Of a stretch of DNA of 64,000 nucleotides, positions 33,261 through 42,182 are shown piece after piece (the first letter of the stretch is position 1; each line of letters begins with the position of its first letter). The position numbers and the translations under genes are program-made. Under the pieces are notes generated by a model. That model saw only the letters and a list, made by a program, of their open reading frames with translations. It had not been told where the DNA came from and searched no databases. Source of the DNA: Myxococcales bacterium (GTDB taxonomy: Bacteria > Myxococcota_A > Bradymonadia > UBA7976 > UBA1532); the NCBI GenBank assembly GCA_020633465.1, contig JACKDN010000004.1, positions 124,001 through 188,000 of the forward strand, given 5' to 3'.

Positions 33261-36200
33261 ATGTACGCGCCGCGACGATGGCTCTTTGCGTTCTCGACAC
33301 TGTTGGCCGTGGGGGCGCTCGCGCTCGCCGGCTGCGACGGGGAGACCAGCGACGGCCCCGCGGGCCAGCCCAGCGAGCCGCCGCCGAGCGAGCCGCCGAT
33401 CGTCCAGCCGCCGCCGCCGAGCGGCGCCGCGCCGGGGCTCGATCCCTCCATCTTCCCCACCGCGGGCGCCCGCGACTTCCTGACCGCCAACGAGAACGAG
33501 GAGCTGTCCGACGGCACCCGCCGCGTCAACGCGGCCAACGGTCGTGGCGCCCTCGACGAGGACGCCGACTTCGCGGCCGACGGCGCGGGCGAGGCCGATC
33601 CCGGCGCGCCGCCCGCGCAGCCCGAGCAGGAGGCCGTGCCCGACCTGACCCGCGAGATCGTCGAGGCCGACATCTACCGCCTCGAGGGCGACCTGCTGTA
33701 CGTGCTGAACCGCTACCGCGGCCTGGTGATCATCGACGTTTCGGATCCCGATCGCATGCGCCTGCGCGGCCGCCTGCCCTTCCAGGCCGTGCCCATCGAG
33801 ATGTACGTGCGCGAGGGCCGCGCCTACATCGTCAGCAGCGACTACTTCGTCTACTGGCAGTACGATCCCGAGGCCGACCCCCACGGCTTCCACGGCAGCC
33901 AGGTGATGGTGGTGGACGTCGACGACGCCGACGCCCCCGAGAAGCTGGGCACCTTCGCCGTCGACGGCGAGGTGACCGACACGCGCATGGTGGGCGATGT
34001 CCTCTACACGGTCAGCAAGCGGCGCCCGGACTATTGGCGCTACAACACCGCGGACTGGGAGGATCGCACCTGGATCCTGTCGATGGACGTCGCGAACCCG
34101 GCCGACATCCGCGAGGTGGCGCGGCTGGAGTTCAAGGGCAGCAGCACGCTGATCCACGTCGCGCACCACGCCATCTTCGTCGCCGCGTGGGATCCCAACT
34201 TCGTGTTGGTCGATCCGGAGCACGAGCAGGAGACGCTGGTGACCTACGTGGACATCAGCGATCCCACCGGCGCGCTGCGCCAGCGCGGCACCGTGTACGT
34301 GCCCGGCCACATCCCCGATCGCTTCAAGATGGACTGGCACGACGGCTACTTCCGCGTGTTCAGCCAGCGTTGGTACGGCGACGACGCGCTGTCCCTGTTC
34401 GTCGTGTCGACCCAGCACCCGGACGACCTGGCCATCGACGCCACGCTCGAGCTGCGCGACGTGCGCCCGAGCGGCCTGCAGGCCACGCGCTTCGCCGGCG
34501 AGCGCGCGTTCGCGGTGCGCTCGGAGTGGGTCAGCAACACGCGCCGTCGGTGGCTGCACGCGGTCGACCTCAGTGATCCGCTGCGCCCCCGCATGGCCGG
34601 CGATCTCGAGCTGGGGCTCGACTTCAACCACCTGGAGGTGCACGGCGACCGCCTGCTGGGCATCGGCCGCCACAGCGCCCGCAACCAGGGATCGGGCACC
34701 GCCGTCGCACTGTACGACGTGAGCGACCTCGACGCGCCGGCCCTGCTGAACTGGCAGCGGCTGGGCGAGGGCTACAGCAGCAGCGAGGCGAACTACGACG
34801 ACAAGGCCTTCAAGTCGTTCCCCGACCTGGGGTTGCTGCTGATCCCGCTGAACTTCTGGACCAACAACACGCGCTTCCAGGGCGTGCAGCTGGTCGAGTG
34901 GGCCGACGACCGCCTGACCGAGCGCGGGCGCGTCGAGAACGCGGGTGGCGTCCGCCGAGCGTTCCCGGTCGGCGACCGGCTCGTCGCCGTCGGTGAGACG
35001 ACGCTCGCGGCCATCGACGCCACCGACCGCGACCGCCCGCGCGTGACCGAGAAGCTGCAGCTCGTGCGCACGGTGCACGACCTGTTCGACGTGCAGGGCA
35101 AGCAGGTGCAGCTCTTGAGCGATCCCTACACCAGCGGCGTGCGCCTCGAGGTGCGCCCCTTCTCACGCGACGACGACACGCCCGCCGAAGCGACGCTCGA
35201 GCTGCCCTTCGGCTACGTGCCCTACGTCCTGCGCGACGGCGATCGCCTGCACCTGATCGGGCACGTGCCCGATCGCGGCCAGATCGTCGCAACGGCCGAC
35301 CTGAGCGATCCGGCGGCGCCTCGCCTGCGCGGCGACCTGCGCCTCGACGACGCCCTGCAGTTCGTCCACAACCAGCAGGGCTATTACACCCACTACTGGA
35401 ACCCCTACGCCGGTCTGCCCCTGCGCAACCAGATCCTGCCGGTCACCTTCCGCCGCATCGTCGAGGCGCCCGACGGCCGCCGCGACTGGCACAGCGAGCT
35501 GCGCTTCCTCGACCTGCGCGACCCCGACGCGCCGCGCGTGGCCGACGGCGCCGTGCCGATGAACGACTACCCCTTCGTCAACAAGGTCACGCACGGCGAC
35601 GTGCTGTACAGCACCCACGTCGAGCAGGCGAAGAGCGAGGCCGGGGACAGCCTGCTGTATCACGTGCGCGCCTACGTCGATCGCATCGACGTGAGCGATC
35701 CCGACCACCCCGTCGAGCTGCCCAGCCTGAACGTGCCCGGCTACCTGGTCGACGTGAGCGACGACGGCCAGCTGCTGTACACCATCGACTTCCAGTGGGA
35801 TGACTACGGGCGCCGCCGCAACAGCCTGAACGTTCTGCGGGTGGTCGGTGAAGACGCGGCCGAGCTGATGACCGTGCTGCCGGTGGCCGACCAGATCCAC
35901 CGCGCCGCGCTGCGGCCGGGCAGCCTGAGCGGCGACGACGCCGGGCGTCCCATCGGCTGGCACAATCGCACCCTGTGGCTGACGGCCCACAAGTATCCCT
36001 GGTGGGGCGTGCAGAGCGACACGGTGGCCAGCCGCCAGCCCTACACCGTCATGCGTCGCCTCGACTTCGGCGAGGCGGGCGACGTGGTGGCCGAGCAGAC
36101 CGCGACGCTGGCCGGTTACCACTTCGACCTGCTGGACGTCGAGGGCACCCGCCTGTACCTGGGCAGCCGTTTCCCGACCGGCCTGCTCGTGGTGGACGTC

Positions 36201-36323
36201 GCCGACGCCGCGGCGCCCATCGTCGAGCACGCCGCGCGCACGATCGGCTATCTGAGCCGCATCGTGGTCAACGAGGGCAAGGTGTACGCGCCCATGGGCA
36301 GCTTCGGCGTGCACCGCTACTGA
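33261..36323 (+). CDS. Large beta-propeller lipoprotein (Beta_propel/COG4880 type)
   Basis: 1020 residues with GGGAGAGGGACGG before the ATG and a lipobox (VGALALAGC). A Pro/Ser-rich linker leads to a C-terminal propeller with blades built on Val/Asp-Val-Ser-Asp-Pro repeats (LVIIDVSDPDRMRLRGRL, VMVVDVDDADAPEKLGTF, TYVDISDPTGALRQRGT, AVDLSDPLRPRMAGDL, VDRIDVSDPDHPVELPSL). This is the secreted propeller family of COG4880 and is about 300 residues longer than usual. No catalytic residues are known for the family. A surface-exposed binding scaffold is likely, and a sigma-54-like promoter precedes it. Confidence 0.9.
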   Translation: MYAPRRWLFAFSTLLAVGALALAGCDGETSDGPAGQPSEPPPSEPPIVQPPPPSGAAPGLDPSIFPTAGARDFLTANENEELSDGTRRVNAANGRGALDEDADFAADGAGEADPGAPPAQPEQEAVPDLTREIVEADIYRLEGDLLYVLNRYRGLVIIDVSDPDRMRLRGRLPFQAVPIEMYVREGRAYIVSSDYFVYWQYDPEADPHGFHGSQVMVVDVDDADAPEKLGTFAVDGEVTDTRMVGDVLYTVSKRRPDYWRYNTADWEDRTWILSMDVANPADIREVARLEFKGSSTLIHVAHHAIFVAAWDPNFVLVDPEHEQETLVTYVDISDPTGALRQRGTVYVPGHIPDRFKMDWHDGYFRVFSQRWYGDDALSLFVVSTQHPDDLAIDATLELRDVRPSGLQATRFAGERAFAVRSEWVSNTRRRWLHAVDLSDPLRPRMAGDLELGLDFNHLEVHGDRLLGIGRHSARNQGSGTAVALYDVSDLDAPALLNWQRLGEGYSSSEANYDDKAFKSFPDLGLLLIPLNFWTNNTRFQGVQLVEWADDRLTERGRVENAGGVRRAFPVGDRLVAVGETTLAAIDATDRDRPRVTEKLQLVRTVHDLFDVQGKQVQLLSDPYTSGVRLEVRPFSRDDDTPAEATLELPFGYVPYVLRDGDRLHLIGHVPDRGQIVATADLSDPAAPRLRGDLRLDDALQFVHNQQGYYTHYWNPYAGLPLRNQILPVTFRRIVEAPDGRRDWHSELRFLDLRDPDAPRVADGAVPMNDYPFVNKVTHGDVLYSTHVEQAKSEAGDSLLYHVRAYVDRIDVSDPDHPVELPSLNVPGYLVDVSDDGQLLYTIDFQWDDYGRRRNSLNVLRVVGEDAAELMTVLPVADQIHRAALRPGSLSGDDAGRPIGWHNRTLWLTAHKYPWWGVQSDTVASRQPYTVMRRLDFGEAGDVVAEQTATLAGYHFDLLDVEGTRLYLGSRFPTGLLVVDVADAAAPIVEHAARTIGYLSRIVVNEGKVYAPMGSFGVHRY

Positions 36324-36351
36324 CGCGACGCAGAGCGCGACGTCGGCGCGG

Positions 36352-36381
36352 TTGCGCCGGCGTCGCGGCGCGGTGTTCAAT
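36352..36381 (+). promoter_or_regulatory. Candidate promoter of the envelope operon
   Basis: TTGCGC (36352-36357) and TTCAAT (36376-36381) are spaced by 18 bases. The -10 ends six bases before the ATG at 36388, so the first mRNA codon would be at or near the 5' end. Confidence 0.35.
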
Positions 36382-36387
36382 CGCGCC

Positions 36388-37029
36388 ATGTCGCGCCCCC
36401 TCCTCTGCGCCCTCGTCGCGCTCGCCTCGCTGGCGCCGGTCCCGGCGCCCGCGGCGCCCAGCGACGAGGTGGTGGTGGTGCAGCGCCGGCCCTTCAGCCG
36501 CGCGGGACGCTGGACGCTGACGCCCTTCGTCGGCGTCGTCGCCAACGACCCCTTCCTGACCTACTTCCCGGCCGGCCTGCGCGTGGGGCGCTTCTTCAAC
36601 GAGAGCTTCCAGGGCGAGGTGTCGCTGGCCTACCTCGACCAGCTGTCGGTCGACCGCGACCTGCGCGCGCGCGTCGACAGCGACGTGGCGCTGCCCGACC
36701 ATCAGGTGGGCCGCGCGCAGGTCAGCGCCGCCTGGACGCTGCTCAGCGCGAAGGGCCGCTGGCTCGGCGGCGACATGCTCTACCTGCGCGGCCACCTGCT
36801 GGGCGGCTTCGGCGCGGTGCTCACCCGCGACACCGACGACGCGCTCGACCCCCGGCCCGAGGGACTGTTCGGCCTCGGCGTCGAGGCCCACACCGGCGAG
36901 CGCGGATCGCTCCGGCTGGAGCTGCGGCAGGCGGTGTTCCAGCGCGCGGCGGGCGGCGCCCTGCTGCCGACCGAGATCTCCATCGGCTATGCGTTCTACC
37001 TGGGCGCGCCGCTCGCGGGGGCGCGATGA
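36388..37029 (+). CDS. Outer-membrane barrel protein of the myxobacterial OMP family
   Basis: 213 residues with a signal peptide (LLCALVALASLAPVPAPAA). The mature start VVVVQRRPFSRAGRWTLTPFVGVVANDPFLTYFPAGLRV fits the myxobacterial outer-membrane barrel family (OMP_myx_plus type), which includes GltA/GltB-like gliding proteins: a Val-Gln-Arg motif, an Asn-Asp-Pro-Phe turn and about eight strands ending SIGYAFYLG. It opens an operon of overlapping envelope genes (ATGA overlap with the next). A link to gliding is inferred only from the family and gene order. Confidence 0.85.
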   Translation: MSRPLLCALVALASLAPVPAPAAPSDEVVVVQRRPFSRAGRWTLTPFVGVVANDPFLTYFPAGLRVGRFFNESFQGEVSLAYLDQLSVDRDLRARVDSDVALPDHQVGRAQVSAAWTLLSAKGRWLGGDMLYLRGHLLGGFGAVLTRDTDDALDPRPEGLFGLGVEAHTGERGSLRLELRQAVFQRAAGGALLPTEISIGYAFYLGAPLAGAR

Positions 37030-37607
37030 GGGCGCTGGCGTTGGTCCTGCTGATGGCCGTCACGGCGCACGCGGCGCCCCCGCCCGCCGACGTCGTCCAG
37101 GGCGGGCTGCTGGGCGGCGTCGGTCCCGCCGAGCCCCTCTATACGCACGTCGTGCTCGGCGGCTGGGTCGGCGTCGGCCTCGGCGACACCTGGCGCCTCG
37201 AGCTGACCGGCACCTGGCAGGGCGGCCTCGAGTCCGAGACGGACATCAGCGACTTCCTGCGCACCGAGGCGCTGCTGGACGAGGACGACGCCCTCGCGGA
37301 TCGCACGCTGTGGACCGTCGACCTGTTGCTGCGCGCCGAGCCCCTGCGCGGCAAGGTCGCGGCCCTGCAGACGACCCTGGGGGGCTTCACCGCGCACCTC
37401 GGCGGCGGCGCCGGGCTGCGGGCGCAACGCTCCCGCACCGACGAGGACCACCTCGCGCCCAGCGTGCTGGCCGCGGGCGGCGCCGACCTCCGATTGCTCG
37501 GCTGGCTGCTGCTGCGCCTCGACCTGCGCGCCTTCGCGATGCTGCGGCGCGACGACACCGTCGGCGGGGGCGCCGAGCTGTTGCTGGGCGCGGGGGCGCG
37601 CCTGTGA
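37026..37607 (+). CDS. Second outer-membrane barrel protein of the envelope operon
   Basis: 193 residues with a signal peptide (ALVLLMAVTAHAAPP) and strand-rich composition (LYTHVVLGGWVGVGLGDTWRLELTGTW, LGGWLLLRLDL-type segments near the end). It overlaps the previous gene by ATGA and the next by GTGA. It is probably a partner barrel to the first protein. It shares the general family look but lacks the clear Val-Gln-Arg start. Confidence 0.8.
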   Translation: MRALALVLLMAVTAHAAPPPADVVQGGLLGGVGPAEPLYTHVVLGGWVGVGLGDTWRLELTGTWQGGLESETDISDFLRTEALLDEDDALADRTLWTVDLLLRAEPLRGKVAALQTTLGGFTAHLGGGAGLRAQRSRTDEDHLAPSVLAAGGADLRLLGWLLLRLDLRAFAMLRRDDTVGGGAELLLGAGARL

Positions 37608-39007
37608 CGGCGCTGCTCGCCCTGGTCGTGGCGCTCGCCGGCGTCGACACCGATGCTCTCGTGGCCTGGGTCCGCGCGCCCGACGCGGACCCCATCCGGC
37701 TGGCCCGCGCGCTGGCCCGCGCCGACCTGCCGATCCTCTCGACGGCGACGCTCACCGAGACGCTGGTGCTGAAGCGCGCCGATCCGGTGGCGGTTGCGGC
37801 GGCCCTCGATCTGTATCCCCTCTCGCTGCGCGGCGAGCCGCCGATCGACCGCGTGCTCGCCAGCCTGGCGGGCGAGCCGGCGACGGGCCTGTCGCCGCGA
37901 CACGTCGCCCTGCGCGCCTTCCTGGTCGGCCAGGCGCTGCTGGTCGACGGGCAGGCCGTGGCCGCGTCGAAGCACCTGGCGAACGTCGCGCCCGGCAGCC
38001 CGGCCTACGCGCCCGCCCGCTATCTGATGGGCGTCGCCCGGGTGACGCCCCCGCTGAACGATCTGAAGGGCGCGGCGACGCACTTCCGCGAGGCCATCGT
38101 CGAGGCCGAGTCCAGCCCCCAGGCGCCCCGGCGCGTGGTGCGCGAGGCCCGGCGGATGGCGCTCTTGGGTCTGGCCCGACTGTCCTTCGAGGTGGGCAAC
38201 AACGAGGTCGCGCTCTACTACGACCAGCAGCTGCCGCGGGGCGCGCCCGAGCGCGTCGAGGCCAACTTCGAGGCCGCCTGGGCGCACCTGCTGCGCGGCG
38301 ACATGCAGCGCACGCTGGGCGCGGTGCACGGCGCGCGCTCGCCCGACCAGCCCCATCCGCTGCAGTCCGAGCTGCACCTGCTCGCCGGCGCCGCGCTGGT
38401 GGGGTTGTGCCAGGTGGAGCACGCGCGGGCCGAGCTGGACGCGCTGAAGCGCGACCACACGGCGCACCTGCCCGCGCTGACCGCCGCGCTGGCGACGCTG
38501 GACGCCGGCGCGAAGCCGCGGGCGCTGCTCGGCGCCGCCGGCGGGCTGCCCGAGGCGGTCCGCTCGGCGCTGCAGGCGGATCCGCGCGTCGCGCGGGCGC
38601 TGGCGGCCGAGGCCGCGCTGACCGCCGAGCTGGCGCGGGTCGAGGCCATCGGCGCGGACGAGGGCGTCGACCTGGCCGCCTTGGGTCGCCGCGGCGTCGC
38701 GTTGCTGTCGCGGGACGGCGCGCGGGTGCACGCGGCCGTGGGCGCCGCCCCCAACGACCAGGTGGCCACCTGGACGCGGCTCGACGAGGCGGCCGACGCG
38801 CTGTTGGTCGATCTGCTCGAGGCCGAGGGCGAGACGCTCGAGGCGGCGATCCGGGGCCGCGACGAGAGCGGCGGCGCGCGCGCCGGCGGTGTGACCGCCC
38901 TGGGCGAGGACTGGCAGCGTTGGGCGGTGGATCAGGTGTGGTGGCCCGACGAGCTGGGCGCCTATCGCAGCACGCTGCCGAACCAATGCGCGAAGGGAGC
39001 CCCGTGA
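37604..39007 (+). CDS. Periplasmic TPR-type helical-repeat protein
   Basis: 467 residues from the GTG overlapping the previous stop. The signal is LLALVVALAGVDT. Helical repeats follow (PAYAPARYLMGVARVTPPLNDLKGAATHFREAI, VNNEVALYYDQ-type units, QVEHARAELDALKRDHTAHLPAL). The C-terminus (WAVDQVWWPDELGAYRSTLPNQC) carries the W-x-DELG-x-Y-x-C ending that I associate with TPR proteins of myxobacterial gliding clusters. That relation rests on memory of the pattern and is tentative. Its stop overlaps the next start (TGATG). Confidence 0.78.
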   Translation: MTALLALVVALAGVDTDALVAWVRAPDADPIRLARALARADLPILSTATLTETLVLKRADPVAVAAALDLYPLSLRGEPPIDRVLASLAGEPATGLSPRHVALRAFLVGQALLVDGQAVAASKHLANVAPGSPAYAPARYLMGVARVTPPLNDLKGAATHFREAIVEAESSPQAPRRVVREARRMALLGLARLSFEVGNNEVALYYDQQLPRGAPERVEANFEAAWAHLLRGDMQRTLGAVHGARSPDQPHPLQSELHLLAGAALVGLCQVEHARAELDALKRDHTAHLPALTAALATLDAGAKPRALLGAAGGLPEAVRSALQADPRVARALAAEAALTAELARVEAIGADEGVDLAALGRRGVALLSRDGARVHAAVGAAPNDQVATWTRLDEAADALLVDLLEAEGETLEAAIRGRDESGGARAGGVTALGEDWQRWAVDQVWWPDELGAYRSTLPNQCAKGAP

Positions 39008-39300
39008 TGGCGAGTGGAGTGATGCGCCGAACGCTCGCCGGCCTGCTCTTGCTTTGCGGGAGCGTCGCCCACGCGCAGGACGCGCCCACCGACGGGGCCG
39101 CCGAGGACGAAGCGGCGCGCACGCGCTTCTACGACTTCGAGGAGCTGGAGCTGCAGGGCCGGAAGGTGAAGCCGAAGGTGCTGTACACCGACGCGCGGCA
39201 GCGGGCGCAGTTCGAGAAGCTGCTGGAGCTGAAGCGTTCGTTCATCCCCGAGCTGCGGCGCTCGGCCGATGGCTCCGCGGCCGTCGAGGGGGCGCGGTGA
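39007..39300 (+). CDS. Small exported protein of the envelope operon
   Basis: 97 residues with a signal peptide (LAGLLLLCGSVAHAQ). The mature part is short and charged: RFYDFEELELQGRKVKPKVLYTD, then FEKLLELKRSFIPELRRSA. The pattern F-x-D-F-E-x-L-x-L-x-G-x-x-x-K-P resembles small secreted proteins found next to TPR and barrel genes in myxobacteria. ATG at 39007 overlaps the stop before it, and its own stop overlaps the next start. The function is unknown. Confidence 0.8.
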   Translation: MASGVMRRTLAGLLLLCGSVAHAQDAPTDGAAEDEAARTRFYDFEELELQGRKVKPKVLYTDARQRAQFEKLLELKRSFIPELRRSADGSAAVEGAR

Positions 39301-39857
39301 GCGGTGCCTTGCCCCTGCTGATCGTGGCGCTGCTGACGCCCTCGGTGGATCCGTGCGGCGCGCGCACCGACCTGCGAGCCAAGGCGCTGACCGTGCAGGA
39401 CGCCGCCGCGCTGTGGCAGATCGAGGCCGCGCTCGCCGATCTGCCGCCGTGCGTGGAGAGCAGCGCGCCGAGCGCGGTGGCGACGCCGGCCCGGGTGGAG
39501 GCTCCGGTGGACCTGCCGGCGCAGCCGAGCGGACCAGGCGCCGGACCGTGGGTGTTGCTCGGTGTCTCGGCGGCGCTGCTGGGTGGGCTGATCTACGTCG
39601 ACGGGGCGGCCGACGGGCCCCGGGACGACCTCGCGGCGGCCAGCGCGGCGGGGGATCGAGCGGCGTTCGAGGCGGCCGAGGACGACTTCGCGGTGTATCA
39701 GTGGGTGGGCCGCGGGCTGGCGGCCGGGGCGGCGGTGGCCGGGGTGAGCGGGCTGTTGTGGCTCGCGTTCGGGGGTGAGGACGATCCGGTGCAGTCGCGG
39801 CCGGTGTTCGGGCCGCTGCCGGGCGGGGCGTCGGTGGGCTGGGGGGCGACGTTTTGA
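39297..39857 (+). CDS. Membrane-anchored exported protein of the envelope operon
   Basis: 186 residues from the GTG overlapping the previous stop (GTGA). There is an N-terminal hydrophobic region (ALPLLIVALLTPSVDPCG), a middle Pro/Ala-rich stretch, and two predicted membrane segments (WVLLGVSAALLGGLIYV and GLAAGAAVAGVSGLLWLAFGG). The end LPGGASVGWGATF resembles the C-terminus of the TPR protein at 13002-13805 (LPGGASLGLTLSY), suggesting a shared terminal module. No family recognised. Confidence 0.75.
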   Translation: MSGALPLLIVALLTPSVDPCGARTDLRAKALTVQDAAALWQIEAALADLPPCVESSAPSAVATPARVEAPVDLPAQPSGPGAGPWVLLGVSAALLGGLIYVDGAADGPRDDLAAASAAGDRAAFEAAEDDFAVYQWVGRGLAAGAAVAGVSGLLWLAFGGEDDPVQSRPVFGPLPGGASVGWGATF

Positions 39858-40006
39858 TGCCTCCGGCTGCTGAGCGTGGTCGTGATCGGTTCTCTGAGCG
39901 CGATGGGCAGATCCTTCGCGGACGGCGCGATGACGGGCCGATCGGCAGGGCCGGCGCGGTGCCTTCGTTGGTTTCGACGACGACCACGACGACGACGACG
40001 ACGGCC

Positions 40007-40705
40007 GTGCGGGGCATCGCTTCGCTGTTTCGACCGCTGCGTTGGCTCGCGATCCTGCCGTGGGTGGCGGGCTGCATCGTCACCGAGGAGATCCCCGAGG
40101 GCGTCTTCGACGAGTCGACCAGCTTCGCGCTGCGGTGCGACCTGCGCGGCTACGACGTGGGGCTCGGCTGCGTGCTGCTCTGCGGCGCGACGGGCAGCCC
40201 CGCGCTGGGCGTCGGCGAGACGCTGCGCGCGTTCGGCGGCGCAGGCACGACCTACGGGGTCGAGACGTCCGAGGGCGCCGACTTCGACCCACGCTGCGGC
40301 ACGAGCGCCTGGCGAACCTGCGTCACCAACGCCTTCGGCGGCTTGGTCTGCAGCCAACGCACCCGGGACTATTGCACCGTCTGCACCGAGGACGGCGTCG
40401 CGATCGGCGACACCGCCGGGCGCACCGGCGGCGCGCCGCGGGTGCCCGCGTCGGTGTTCGCGCGCTCGGCGCTGCCCAGCATGTTGGACGGAACGCTCCC
40501 CGGCGAGCCGGGCAGCTGCCTGGCCGCGTGCGTCGCCGCTGCGACGCGGCCGACCTGCGGCGCGTGCGCCGACGACGAGGGCTGCCTCGAGACGGAGTTC
40601 GGCGACGTGTGCCACCCGCGCGGAACGCTCCGGAGCGACGCGCCCTGCCGCGGCGACCAGGACTGCGTGTCGCTCCGCTGCGCGCCGGGGGGCCGCTGTG
40701 AGTGA
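40007..40705 (+). CDS. Cys-rich lipoprotein of the envelope operon
   Basis: The lipobox (LAILPWVAGC) is the best guide to the start: the GTG at 40007 puts the lipidated Cys at residue 23. Two earlier in-frame starts exist, the GTG at 39959 and the coupled ATG at 39857 overlapping the previous stop; both give unusually long N-termini and include a nine-Thr run from an ACG repeat. The mature part has many Cys (CDLRGYDVGLGCVLLCG, CGACADDEGC, CRGDQDCVSLRCAPGGRC). No enzyme motif. It overlaps the next gene by eight bases. Confidence 0.7.
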   Translation: MRGIASLFRPLRWLAILPWVAGCIVTEEIPEGVFDESTSFALRCDLRGYDVGLGCVLLCGATGSPALGVGETLRAFGGAGTTYGVETSEGADFDPRCGTSAWRTCVTNAFGGLVCSQRTRDYCTVCTEDGVAIGDTAGRTGGAPRVPASVFARSALPSMLDGTLPGEPGSCLAACVAAATRPTCGACADDEGCLETEFGDVCHPRGTLRSDAPCRGDQDCVSLRCAPGGRCE

Positions 40706-42182
40706 GCGTTTGCTGCCTCTGCTTGTGCTCGCGCTGACGGCCTGCGGCAACGAGCTCGAGCTGAGCGCCGGCGCCGCGGACGCGGGCGCCCGCCAGGTGG
40801 TCGCGGTTGGCACGCGGCCCGTGTGCGGCAACGGCGTGGTCGAGGCCGGCGAAGAGTGCGACGACGGCAACGGGGTCGAGACCGACGGGTGCGACGGCCG
40901 CTGTCAGGCGCCCTGCGGCGCGGACGCGCTGGCGGTCTTGGGCTGCGAGGCTGGCCGCACGTTCATGGAGAGCGTCGAGGTCTACAGCAACAGCCGTATG
41001 GAGTGGGTCACCGCCGAGGCCGGCCGCACCACGCAGATCTGCCGCACCGAGGACGGGCAGACGTTCGAGGTGGCGGTGTGCCGCAACGGCAACTGCCTCA
41101 ATCTGCTGCCGCCGCTCGACGGCGGGCACCTGTGCTCGGCGCCCTGCGTCGAGACGCCGGACTGTCCCTTGGGCCAGGTGTGCGTCGAGACCTGGGAGGA
41201 TCGCCCCGCCGTCGACCGCCCGCTCGACATCCGGCGGGCGGCGGGACCCCAGCCCACCGGCGCGGGGCAATGTCTCACCGCCGTCGGCGGCGGCGTCGGC
41301 GATCGCTGCGGCACCTGCGGCGCGGGCCTCAACTGCAACGAGGTGTCCGGCCTCGACAACCAGTTCCTGTGCATGCCGAGCTGCGAGGTGGACGACGACT
41401 GCCCGGGCGGCAGCATCTGCAGCAACGCCTACTCGGTCTACACCGGCGATCCCAACGGACGCAGCTGCTTTCACTCGGTGACGCCGCCGGTCGGCAGCCT
41501 GGTGGACGATCCCGAGCTGTGCGCGCGCTCGCTGACGCTGCCCGCCGAGGTGGTGCTGGGCGTGTGTCGCGAAGCCTGCACGCAGGTGTACGTCGAGTGC
41601 GGCCAGTGCTTCGAGGACGCCGACGGCGACTGTCAGACCCAGCTCTGGTGCCGCGACTCGTGCCTCGAGGGCGGCAACTGGGACTTCTTCGCCTGCCTGG
41701 CCGACCAGAACGCGTGCGGCGCGCTCGACGCCTGCGCCGACGCGGGGCCGAGCGGCCGACAGTACTGCACGCGCAACTGCCAACGCGACGAGGACTGCCC
41801 GGCCACCTGGCGCTGCCTGGACTTCGGGGCCGACGTCGGCCGACGGTGCGCCGCGAACAGCCGCGCGTCGCTGACCGAGAGCACCGAGTTCGTGCTGGTG
41901 CCCGAGCGGGTGTTCCCCCACCCCGACTGCGCCGAGGACGTGGACGAGACCTGCACCTTCGAGAGCGCGTGCGATCCCGACTGCCTGCGCACGCTGGGCT
42001 GCGGCGACGTGCCCGCTGCGGGGCGATGCCGCGAGGACGGCAGCGTCGTCTTCTGCGCGCAACATCAGATGGTCAGCATCGACTGCGTCGCGCGCGGCCT
42101 GACGTGCGGCCTCGACCCGGCGCGGGCGCGGTTCGACTGCCTCGAGGCGGCGCCCACCCTGGACGCGGGGGTGACGCCGTGA
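40698..42182 (+). CDS. Cys-rich lipoprotein with CGNG...DDGN repeat
   Basis: 494 residues from GTG 40698. The signal has a lipobox (LVLALTACG). Residues about 35-65 hold VCGNGVVEAGEECDDGNG and CDGRC, the Myxococcus Cys-rich repeat (DUF4215 type). The remainder has about 45 more Cys in Cys-x5-Cys-Pro-x-Gly-x-x-Cys modules (CVETPDCPLGQVC, CEVDDDCPGGSIC, CQRDEDCPATWRC). Dense disulfides suggest a robust cell-surface or extracellular protein. It overlaps both neighbours and is part of the envelope operon. Confidence 0.85.
   Translation: MSERLLPLLVLALTACGNELELSAGAADAGARQVVAVGTRPVCGNGVVEAGEECDDGNGVETDGCDGRCQAPCGADALAVLGCEAGRTFMESVEVYSNSRMEWVTAEAGRTTQICRTEDGQTFEVAVCRNGNCLNLLPPLDGGHLCSAPCVETPDCPLGQVCVETWEDRPAVDRPLDIRRAAGPQPTGAGQCLTAVGGGVGDRCGTCGAGLNCNEVSGLDNQFLCMPSCEVDDDCPGGSICSNAYSVYTGDPNGRSCFHSVTPPVGSLVDDPELCARSLTLPAEVVLGVCREACTQVYVECGQCFEDADGDCQTQLWCRDSCLEGGNWDFFACLADQNACGALDACADAGPSGRQYCTRNCQRDEDCPATWRCLDFGADVGRRCAANSRASLTESTEFVLVPERVFPHPDCAEDVDETCTFESACDPDCLRTLGCGDVPAAGRCREDGSVVFCAQHQMVSIDCVARGLTCGLDPARARFDCLEAAPTLDAGVTP

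Noticed and set aside
31595..34576. An S1 protein extended by another 490 residues
   Set aside because: The extension overlaps a lipoprotein gene in the wrong frame and is Arg-rich; a single base near 33055 restores a normal end.
39974..40003. Phase-variable ACG run before the Cys-rich lipoprotein
   Set aside because: The repeat is trinucleotide, so length changes cannot shift the frame, and the likely start lies downstream of it.
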